29,781 bases of DNA, taken from assembly GCA_023388195.1 (NCBI GenBank), contig JAEWGR010000069.1:1-29781 (forward strand), given 5' to 3'. This document shows positions 23,537 through 29,781 of this stretch, one piece after another. Below the pieces are notes generated by a model. The model was not told where the DNA came from. It was given only the letters and a program-made list of their open reading frames with translations, and ran no database searches. Source of the DNA: Bacillota bacterium. GTDB taxonomy: Bacteria > Bacillota > Negativicutes > Sporomusales > Sporomusaceae. The stretch's first letter is position 1; each line of letters begins with the position of its first letter. Both the position numbers and the translations under genes were made by a program.

Positions 23537-24442
23537 ATGGATATTCAATTATTTCGCACCTTTTTGCTTGTTGCAAAACTGAATAATATCACACAGGCGG
23601 CAGAGCAGCTGAATTTCACCCAACCGACCGTCACGGCCCAGATTCAAACTCTGGAAGAGCATTTTGGCGCAGCCCTGTTCGAGCGTATTGGCAAAAAGCT
23701 TTATATTACCGCCGCCGGTCAGGAGCTGACCCGCCATGCCGGCAGGCTGCTAACCGCCTATAATGATATGACTACCGGCATGCAACGCTTTTCCTCTGCC
23801 GCCAACCCGGTCAAATTAGGGGCATCAACCACAGCGGCCAGCTATATCCTCTCACCAATATTACTGGATTTCCAGGAGCGCTGCCCGGCCTATTCCATCC
23901 TTGCCGATATTTGCACCAATCTGCCTATGACAGTAAAAGGGCTTCTGGATAACACATTTGATCTGGCTATTGTCCATGACAACATTAACCATAACCAAAT
24001 CCTGCAATTCAGTCTTTCCCAGGAAAAACTGGTCTGGGTGGTTAAACGGGATTTATTTATGACCCATAACTGCTGCCATGACATCGGCCAGTACTCCTTT
24101 ATTAATTTTCGTCCCGGTTGTGTATACCGGACTAAATATGAAGAGGTTATACAGGCACAGGATGTTCATTCTCTTATTGAATACAGCGATGCTGAGGCTG
24201 TAAAAAGGGCGGTGCTGGATGGGTTGGGCGTAAGCATACTGCCACAGGTACTGGTTGAGCCCTATTTAGAAGACGGTACCCTTGTGGAATTAACCGGCAA
24301 ACCTCAGCTCACCTTTATTATTTCTATCGCCTTTCATAAAAACAAGGTGCTGACAGCCGCCATGCGTTCCCTGCTGCTGCTGTTCGCAGAACACGCCACC
24401 CTCCAAAGTGATCTGTCTGATTTTCTTTCCGGCAAACCATAA
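23537..24442 (+). CDS. LysR-family transcriptional regulator
   Basis: A 301-residue regulator. The N-terminal winged helix-turn-helix (MDIQLFRTFLLVAKLNNITQ, then AAEQLNFTQPTVTAQIQTLE and LFERIGKKLYITAAG) is canonical for LysR; residues about 90-295 form the periplasmic-binding-like co-inducer domain (VKLGASTTAASYILSPILL, later VLDGLGVSILPQVLVEPYLE). ATG at 23537 follows GGAGG at 9 bases. The gene is monocistronic; LysR proteins often control a divergent neighbour, but here the only plus-strand neighbours are two tiny genes and the divergent side has the AraC-type gene, so the target is unknown. Confidence 0.93.
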   Translation: MDIQLFRTFLLVAKLNNITQAAEQLNFTQPTVTAQIQTLEEHFGAALFERIGKKLYITAAGQELTRHAGRLLTAYNDMTTGMQRFSSAANPVKLGASTTAASYILSPILLDFQERCPAYSILADICTNLPMTVKGLLDNTFDLAIVHDNINHNQILQFSLSQEKLVWVVKRDLFMTHNCCHDIGQYSFINFRPGCVYRTKYEEVIQAQDVHSLIEYSDAEAVKRAVLDGLGVSILPQVLVEPYLEDGTLVELTGKPQLTFIISIAFHKNKVLTAAMRSLLLLFAEHATLQSDLSDFLSGKP

Positions 24443-24534
24443 AATTTTTTTATCGTTATCATAGTCAACCACGATTTCCCTTCCCGCCGGCCCGGACGGT
24501 ATAATGAAAGCAGCAACACCGGGAGGGAAGAGTC

Positions 24535-24705
24535 ATGCGGGCTTGCAGTCTGGTATGCATAATCGGCATAGTATTTTTACTTATTGATCAGTTTTACAGC
24601 GGACTGAGCTGGGAAAGGCTTTTTATCGGCGGCTTCGTAGCTGTCGCCATCTGGACGGATTGTGAAGGCTGGCTGCGGTATAAACTCAGGCACAGAAAAT
24701 TCTAA
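24535..24705 (+). CDS. Small membrane protein of 56 residues, unknown function
   Basis: Fifty-six codons starting MRACSLVCIIGIVFLLID and ending RYKLRHRKF. Two hydrophobic segments (about residues 4-18 and 30-42) are followed by a basic tail, so it is probably a two-helix membrane protein with a cytoplasmic basic C-terminus. GGGAGG stands 8 bases before the ATG, and a perfect TATAAT lies at 24500-24505 (the -35 region is weak). It follows the LysR gene by 92 bases and could share its transcript. No family recognised. Too short for many gene callers, but the start signals are convincing. Confidence 0.65.
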   Translation: MRACSLVCIIGIVFLLIDQFYSGLSWERLFIGGFVAVAIWTDCEGWLRYKLRHRKF

Positions 24706-24740
24706 GAAAAATACAGGCTATGCTGCTATTGAATAATAAT

Positions 24741-24783
24741 AGACAAATCCCCAGCCTTTATCCCGAAGGCTGGGGATTTGTCT
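24741..24783. terminator. Bidirectional terminator between the 56-residue gene and lutC
   Basis: AGACAAATCCCCAGCCTT pairs perfectly (18 bp) with its complement across a 7-base loop. It begins 1 base past the lutC stop on the minus strand and 35 bases past the small gene on the plus strand. T-runs are weak on both sides. Confidence 0.8.
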
Positions 24784-24784
24784 G

Positions 24785-25492
24785 CTAGTCTTCAATAACA
24801 ATTGTCCAGATGCGCACCGGGCCATGCACCCCGATCGATAAGTCCATCTCAATGTCCGAAGTCCGGCTGGGACCGGTTATGAAATCAACGGCTGAAGGCA
24901 GATTACCCTGGCCGCACCGCTCCAGCAGGTCTCTCATCACGGTAGACATCGTGGGCACAATGTCGGATTGCCGCATAACGGCAATATGGGTGGGAGGCAG
25001 CAGGCTCACAGAACGGCCGGTGAAAGCCCCATTAAACAAGGCTACTGTGCCGGTATAGCCAATTGCATAATCTACCCAGGTAATGCCCACATCCGACTGT
25101 TCAGCAATTTCAATAAGTTCCCGGCGGGATTTTTCATTATTCCAAAGGGTGGTCTTTACCCCCAGCTCAGCATGTTCTATATACTCGCGCAGGGTTGGAT
25201 GATCCCAGAGGATAGCTGATTTTGCGTTTAAAATTTTAAGCCACAGCTTTATCTGGTTCGTGGCTTCGCTGCCGTTACGAACGATTACTACTTTGCCGGT
25301 GAGGGCCTCCAGGTTGGACTTGAAAAGTGCCAAAGGCTGTGTATTTTCAAATTTCTGCTCCCGCCAAAAGGCCGGCGGCCCTGCTTCTTTGCGGGCGGGC
25401 GCTGCAGTGAGAGCCTTATCCCGGCCCAGGGCTTTAGCTACTGTTTGCAAGAATTGCGTTTCTTGGGAAATATCTCCATGGATTACTGTCAT
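24785..25492 (-). CDS. lutC: Lactate utilisation protein C (LUD domain)
   Basis: A 235-residue LUD-domain protein, the third component of the LutABC L-lactate oxidation complex that converts L-lactate to pyruvate. Typical features are VDYAIGYTGTVALFNG, SLLPPTHIAVMRQSDIVPTM, ITGPSRTSDIEMDLSIGVHG and the terminal GPVRIWTIVIED. I choose the ATG at 25492, 8 bases past the lutB stop (25501), with AGGTGA just before; the in-frame ATG at 25522 has no ribosome binding site. Shortest gene of the three and last in the operon. Confidence 0.92.
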   Translation of the reverse strand: MTVIHGDISQETQFLQTVAKALGRDKALTAAPARKEAGPPAFWREQKFENTQPLALFKSNLEALTGKVVIVRNGSEATNQIKLWLKILNAKSAILWDHPTLREYIEHAELGVKTTLWNNEKSRRELIEIAEQSDVGITWVDYAIGYTGTVALFNGAFTGRSVSLLPPTHIAVMRQSDIVPTMSTVMRDLLERCGQGNLPSAVDFITGPSRTSDIEMDLSIGVHGPVRIWTIVIED

Positions 25493-25500
25493 ACACTCAC

Positions 25501-26913
25501 CTACTTCTTGCGTTTTTTCCATCTGTCGCGGAAAGTCTCATCCGCAGCCGCCGGAAGATAGCGCGAATTAGTCCAGTTAGACAATAGCGGTATCTGGGCC
25601 GTAATATACCCATTTTTAACTAACGGCTTTTGCCCCAGTGAAGCAGCCTTCATCGCGAACTTATAGGTGCCGGGCAGTTTGAAGAACCGTTTCCACATGC
25701 CAAAAGCAAGCTTTTCCAAGGTGTTGATATGACCGGCACTAACCCGGTGAGCCCGCAGCTTAAACAACATCTCCTGCAGCGGGATTTTGGCCGGACAGGT
25801 ACTGGTACAGGCGGCACACAGCGTTGACGCATACGGCAGTTCACCCCAGAAGTCAAAATCATTCTCCAGCAAGGGAGTGATAACCGACCCTATCGGCCCG
25901 CCATATACCGATCCATAGGCATGACCGCCAATCTGACGGTATACCGGGCATACATTAAAGCAAGCGCCGCACCGGATACAGTTCAAAGCCTGACGGTATT
26001 CCTCATCAGCCAAAATGCGGGAGCGGCCATTATCAACAATCACCAGATGGAACTTTTCACAACCATCAATGTCGGCTGCCTGGCGGGGGCCGTTGATAAC
26101 GGACATATAACTGGTGTGCTTTTGACCGGTGGCACTGCGCGGCAGCATGGCCAAAACGGTTTCCAGATCCTCAAACGTCGGCACAAGGCGCTCCATACCC
26201 ATGACACTGATAACCACCCTGGGCAAAGCGGTGGCTAACCGGGCATTGCCTTCATTGGTAACCAGCGTAACCGAGCCGGTTTCTGCCACTGCGAAATTGC
26301 AGCCGGTTATGCCAATGTCGGCCTCAATAAATTTTCCCCGCAGGGTTTGGCGGGCAAACCGGGTGAGGGACGGCGTATCGGATTCCACCTTTTGGCCTGC
26401 CACTTGTGAAAATAGATCGGCAATCTGGTTCCGGTTCTTATGAATCGCCGGCACAATAATGTGTGAGGGCGTTTCACCGGCCAATTGCAAAATATACTCG
26501 GCCAAGTCGCTTTCGACGACCTCCATCCCGGCCTTTTCCAGGGCTGGATTGAGGTGGATCTCCTCCGTCACCATGGACTTGGATTTAACAATCTTTTTAG
26601 CTTCATATTGCTGGCACAGTTCGGTAATGATTCTGCGCGCGTCTGCCGCCGTCGGCGCGAAATGAACCTGCCCGCCGGCTTTGCGCACATTGTCGGCCAG
26701 CAGCTTTAGATAGTAATCAAGATTGTCAATCGTATGCTGGCGAATCAGTCTGGTTTGCTCCCGCCACTGCTCCCAGTTGGGCAGCTCGCGGGCAGCCTTC
26801 TCCTTGTTGCCGCTTAAACGGTCCACTGCTTTGCGGACAGCCTGGCGCATCTGATCATCTTTTAAGGCTTTGACTGCACGGTCCCGAAGATGGAGAGCCG
26901 GTCTCTCACTCAC
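25501..26913 (-). CDS. lutB: Lactate utilisation protein B (LUD plus 4Fe-4S domains)
   Basis: A 470-residue iron-sulfur protein. The N-terminal LUD domain includes KIVKSKSMVTEEIHLNPALE, IGITGCNFAVAETGSVTLVT and VFEDLETVL-like segments; the C-terminal part has two 4Fe-4S motifs, CIRCGACFNVCP (about 309-320) and CAACTSTCP. LutB carries electrons within the L-lactate oxidising complex. It starts with GTG at 26913, overlapping the lutA stop by 4 bases (GTGA), with GAGGGG 8 bases upstream: tight translational coupling. Length matches B. subtilis-type LutB. Confidence 0.94.
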   Translation of the reverse strand: MSERPALHLRDRAVKALKDDQMRQAVRKAVDRLSGNKEKAARELPNWEQWREQTRLIRQHTIDNLDYYLKLLADNVRKAGGQVHFAPTAADARRIITELCQQYEAKKIVKSKSMVTEEIHLNPALEKAGMEVVESDLAEYILQLAGETPSHIIVPAIHKNRNQIADLFSQVAGQKVESDTPSLTRFARQTLRGKFIEADIGITGCNFAVAETGSVTLVTNEGNARLATALPRVVISVMGMERLVPTFEDLETVLAMLPRSATGQKHTSYMSVINGPRQAADIDGCEKFHLVIVDNGRSRILADEEYRQALNCIRCGACFNVCPVYRQIGGHAYGSVYGGPIGSVITPLLENDFDFWGELPYASTLCAACTSTCPAKIPLQEMLFKLRAHRVSAGHINTLEKLAFGMWKRFFKLPGTYKFAMKAASLGQKPLVKNGYITAQIPLLSNWTNSRYLPAAADETFRDRWKKRKK

Positions 26914-27638
26914 GTTCTCATCCCCTCATCTAATAACTCAGCCATATGCATTACCCGTATATTGGACTTTTGTTTTCTCAGGCGGCCGGTAATGTTCATT
27001 AAACAGCTTAAATCGGTACCGATAAGTACATCCGCTTTGGTTTCAAGGATATTTCTTACCTTCTCATCCACCATTGCCTCGGATATTTCCGGCAATTTAA
27101 CAGCAAAGGTCCCGCCGAAACCACAGCAGGCCTCCTCATGGGGCAAAGGAACATAGTCTATCGCCTGTACATGTTTGAGTAGAGTATGGATATATTCATC
27201 AGTATTCAGAAACCGGCGCGCGTGGCAGCTCGAATGGTAAGTTACCCGGTGCGGAAAGCTGGCACCGACATCTTCTTTTTTTAGTACTTTCACAACAAAT
27301 TCACTAAATTCATAAAGCTTGCTGGTAAGATCCTTGGCCTGCCGGTACTGCTCAGGGTTTTTCTCAAATAAGGCCGGGTAATACTCTTTAACGGCAGTGA
27401 TGCACGAGCCTGCCGGTGCGACAACATACTCGCTGTTTTTGAAAGCCTTTAGCATGGTCTCGGCTACCGGTTTGGCATCCTCCCAATATCCGCTGCTCAA
27501 AGCCGGCTGGCCGCAACAGGTTTGTTCCGGCGGAAAATCCAGGGTCACGCCCAGCTTCTCCAGCACCCTTACCATAGACTCACCAACATGGGGGTACATG
27601 CTATCGCAGATGCAAGTAATAAATATCGATGCTTTCAT
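26910..27638 (-). CDS. lutA: Lactate utilisation protein A (CCG domain)
   Basis: A 242-residue protein with two CCG cysteine-rich domains: FITCICDSMYPHVGE and CCGQPALSSGYWEDA in the first, TYHSSCHARRF and ACCGFGGTFAVKLPEIS in the second. It acts with LutB and LutC to oxidise L-lactate to pyruvate in the cytoplasm. ATG at 27636-27638 behind GGAGGTCACCAGGA. First gene of the lut operon and divergent from the lactate permease gene, 153 bases apart. Confidence 0.94.
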   Translation of the reverse strand: MKASIFITCICDSMYPHVGESMVRVLEKLGVTLDFPPEQTCCGQPALSSGYWEDAKPVAETMLKAFKNSEYVVAPAGSCITAVKEYYPALFEKNPEQYRQAKDLTSKLYEFSEFVVKVLKKEDVGASFPHRVTYHSSCHARRFLNTDEYIHTLLKHVQAIDYVPLPHEEACCGFGGTFAVKLPEISEAMVDEKVRNILETKADVLIGTDLSCLMNITGRLRKQKSNIRVMHMAELLDEGMRT

Positions 27639-27791
27639 TCCTGGTGACCTCCAAAAATATAATAATTATCTGGCAAGTGGTCATCTATAGTCTGCACAGA
27701 TCATCCAGCATTATCCTGTTTTTTTTTAAATCTCTCCTGTAAATAATAGAATAAGTTTCTTAGTTTGTTAAACAGCAGGAGGGACAATAAT
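27639..27791. promoter_or_regulatory. Divergent control region of lutABC and lctP
   Basis: AT-rich 153-base gap. For the permease, TAGAAT near 27750 is a candidate -10 with a poor -35 (T-tract). For lutA, TATAGA near 27687 on the minus strand could be a -10 with GCTGGA about 16 bases upstream. No clear FadR/LutR-type palindrome (TGGT-N3-ACCA) is seen, and no lut regulator gene is adjacent. Confidence 0.35.
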
Positions 27792-29423
27792 ATGATGTGG
27801 ACTCAGGAATACGTACCGTTAGGCAATCTGGCACTGTCTGCTTTGGCTGCCGCCATACCAATTATCGTGATTTTCTACTTACTGGCTATCCGCCGGGCAC
27901 CTGGACAAATCGCCGGGATTTCAGCGCTGGTAGCTGCTTTCCTGGTGGCAGTATTAGTCTATAAGATGCCTTTTTCCACCACCCTGATGGCAGCGCTAAT
28001 GGGCATTGCCTATGGGATTTTCCCCATCTTCTGGATAGTAATCACCGCGATATTCATTTATAATATGACGGTCGAAACCGGTAAATTTGAGGTAATCAAA
28101 AATTCTATTGCCACCATAACCGATGACCGTCGCCTGCAGGCCCTGCTGATCGCCTTCGCTTTCGGAGCTTTTCTGGAGGGAGCAGCAGGCTTTGGCACGC
28201 CGGTGGCAATCTCGGCCGGTATGCTTGTCGGCCTTGGCTTCAACCCGTTATATGCTGCCGGCTTATGCCTCATCGCGAATACCGCTCCGGTAGCCTTTGG
28301 CGGTATTGGTATTCCAATTATTGTTGCCGGCCAGGTTACAGGCATCGACACTATGAAAATCAGTCAGATGGTCGGCCGGCAGTTGCCTTTTATCTCGGTA
28401 TTCATCCCTATTTGGCTAATCATTCTGATGGCCGGCTGGAAAGCAACCATGGAGGTACTGCCTGCCTGTTTGGTAGCCGGTCTTTCCTTTGCTGTCCTTC
28501 AATACTTTTCATCAAACTATTTAGGACCGGAACTGCCTGACATCCTTTCCTCCCTGGCTTGCATACTGGCCCTGACTGTTTTCCTGAAGAGCTGGAAACC
28601 GGCGTCGATCTGGCGTTTTCCCGGTGAGCAGGGGAACAAATCGGCGGCTGCCACGCTGCCAACCTATTCCAGCGGTGAATTACTTACTGCCTGGGCCCCT
28701 TTTATTATCCTCACCGTTATGGTCATTTTGTGGGGACTTAAACCGGTCAAAGCCATTATTGAAGCCCCTACCCTGTCCATTTATGTTCCGGGCTTGCATA
28801 ATGTTGTTACCCAGGTTGCCCCAATTGCCAAAACTCCGGTGGCCATGGCGGCCGCTTACAAAATCAACTGGCTGAGCGCGGCGGGAACAGCCCTGTTTAT
28901 TGCCAGCATCTTGTCAGCTATGATCCTGGGCGTAGGGCCAGGACAGTTCTTTCGTATTTTCGCCAAAACCTTCAAACAGCTAACTAAACCTTTAATTACC
29001 ATTCCGGCTGTACTTGGCCTTGCTTATATCATGAACTACTCAGGCATGAGTTCAAGCCTTGGTCTGTTTCTGGCCGGAACCGGCTCATTCTTTCCCTTCT
29101 TTTCGGCCTGGCTGGGGTGGCTCGGAGTTTTCCTCACCGGCTCAGACACTTCAGCAAATGCCCTTTTCGGCAATCTGCAGGCAGTAACCGCTCAACAAGT
29201 GGGCGTTGACCCGATCCTGACAGTTGCCGCCAACTCTTCCGGCGGTGTTACCGGCAAAATGATTTCGCCGCAAAGCATTGCGGTGGCCACTGCGGCCACA
29301 GGTCTGGTAGGTAAAGAGGGCGACCTGTTCAGCTTCACTGTCATGCACTCCCTCGCGCTGGCGGTTATTGTTGGTGTCATGACCTACTTACAGGCTTACG
29401 TCCTGTCCTGGATGATTCCTTAA
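27792..29423 (+). CDS. lctP: L-lactate permease (LctP family)
   Basis: A 543-residue inner-membrane symporter with about 12-14 helices, close to the usual 550 residues. Family marks are the early QEYVPLGNLALSALAAAIPI, LEGAAGFGTPVAISAGMLVG (conserved GAAGFGTP box), ANTAPVAFGGIGIPIIVAG, FLTGSDTSANALFGNLQ and SSGGVTGKMISPQSIAVAT, which line the substrate path in LctP/GlcA. It imports lactate (or glycolate) with a proton. The ATG at 27792 has AGGAGG 9 bases upstream. Divergent from lutABC, which oxidises the imported lactate. Confidence 0.95.
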   Translation: MMWTQEYVPLGNLALSALAAAIPIIVIFYLLAIRRAPGQIAGISALVAAFLVAVLVYKMPFSTTLMAALMGIAYGIFPIFWIVITAIFIYNMTVETGKFEVIKNSIATITDDRRLQALLIAFAFGAFLEGAAGFGTPVAISAGMLVGLGFNPLYAAGLCLIANTAPVAFGGIGIPIIVAGQVTGIDTMKISQMVGRQLPFISVFIPIWLIILMAGWKATMEVLPACLVAGLSFAVLQYFSSNYLGPELPDILSSLACILALTVFLKSWKPASIWRFPGEQGNKSAAATLPTYSSGELLTAWAPFIILTVMVILWGLKPVKAIIEAPTLSIYVPGLHNVVTQVAPIAKTPVAMAAAYKINWLSAAGTALFIASILSAMILGVGPGQFFRIFAKTFKQLTKPLITIPAVLGLAYIMNYSGMSSSLGLFLAGTGSFFPFFSAWLGWLGVFLTGSDTSANALFGNLQAVTAQQVGVDPILTVAANSSGGVTGKMISPQSIAVATAATGLVGKEGDLFSFTVMHSLALAVIVGVMTYLQAYVLSWMIP

Positions 29424-29424
29424 C

Positions 29425-29459
29425 AAACAGAGCCGCCTTGCAAATGCAGGCGGCTGTTT
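29425..29459 (+). terminator. Terminator of lctP
   Basis: AGCCGCC and GGCGGCT around an 11-base loop, extended by AACAG/GTT on the outside, starting directly after the permease stop codon. T-tail is short (TGTTTA). Confidence 0.65.
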
Positions 29460-29521
29460 ACTGCTCAAATCTCCCCAGGCCGGAGGCAAAGCGAACGTCC
29501 CCTTGCTTCGTTCACGAATAC

Positions 29522-29555
29522 AAAAAAACCGGCTAATGCTATCCGCTTTAGTCGG
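29522..29555 (-). terminator. Terminator downstream of the 16S rRNA gene
   Basis: On the minus strand CCGACTAAAGC and GCATTAGCCGG form a hairpin (two mismatches, GGATA loop) followed by TTTTTTTG (29528-29522). It lies 162 bases after the 16S 3' end, with no 23S, 5S or tRNA gene in between. Confidence 0.6.

Positions 29556-29781
<226 letters not shown>

Noticed and set aside
26911..27156. Plus-strand frame opposite lutA
   Set aside because: Antisense shadow of a conserved gene with no ribosome binding site.
29461..29520. Possible small RNA or tRNA between lctP and the 16S spacer
   Set aside because: A GAACG/CGTTC hairpin is present but there is no cloverleaf, T-loop or anticodon arm.

Overview
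The window looks like chromosomal DNA of an anaerobic Bacillota. The support is strong AGGAGG-type ribosome binding sites matching the anti-Shine-Dalgarno at the 16S 3' end (right edge), a T-box riboswitch in front of serA, many compact U-tailed terminators, ferredoxin-dependent 2-oxoacid oxidoreductase genes and a lutABC/lactate permease pair. My impression is a Negativicutes member of the Sporomusa/Pelosinus type, but that is inferred from gene content and style, not demonstrated.

Layout. 1-274: start of a cytoplasmic chemotaxis-receptor-like gene running off the left edge. 580-3117: ATP-dependent phosphofructokinase (pfkA) and an unassigned multi-pass transporter. 3278-4677 (+): a lipoprotein with serine beta-lactamase motifs and a half-size EamA transporter. 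4737-11291 (-): a tight seven-gene operon of two FAD-linked and one Fe-S 2-hydroxyacid dehydrogenase subunits (glcE/F/D-like) followed by a four-subunit 2-oxoacid:ferredoxin oxidoreductase (korDABC). 11442-13350 (-): serA with promoter and T-box leader. 13484-14344: a full-size EamA transporter. 14456-16824: a divergent MocR regulator (pdxR-like) and a two-cysteine pyridoxal kinase (pdxK). 16965-21506 (-): a livKHMGF-type ABC importer, preceded by an AraC-type regulator (21726-22991). 23298-24705: two very small membrane-protein genes flanking a LysR regulator. 24785-29423: lutABC (-) divergent from a lactate permease gene (+). 29718-29781: the 3' end of a 16S rRNA gene on the minus strand.

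How the genes fit together. Two separate systems for oxidising 2-hydroxyacids are present. The lutABC/lctP pair is the classical L-lactate import and oxidation set. The glc-kor operon joins a 2-hydroxyacid dehydrogenase to an oxidoreductase that would take the resulting 2-oxoacid to acyl-CoA while reducing ferredoxin, so one transcript may encode a complete hydroxyacid-to-acyl-CoA pathway. SerA appears to be controlled by uncharged tRNA, pdxK by the neighbouring MocR protein, and the liv operon perhaps by the adjacent AraC-type protein.

The points most worth checking are the coupled glc-kor operon, the 16S gene that seems to be followed by a terminator rather than a 23S gene, the T-box specifier, the two-cysteine PdxK with its divergent regulator, and the small membrane proteins at 23298 and 24535. 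I saw no CRISPR array, insertion sequence, phage gene, tRNA or toxin-antitoxin pair.
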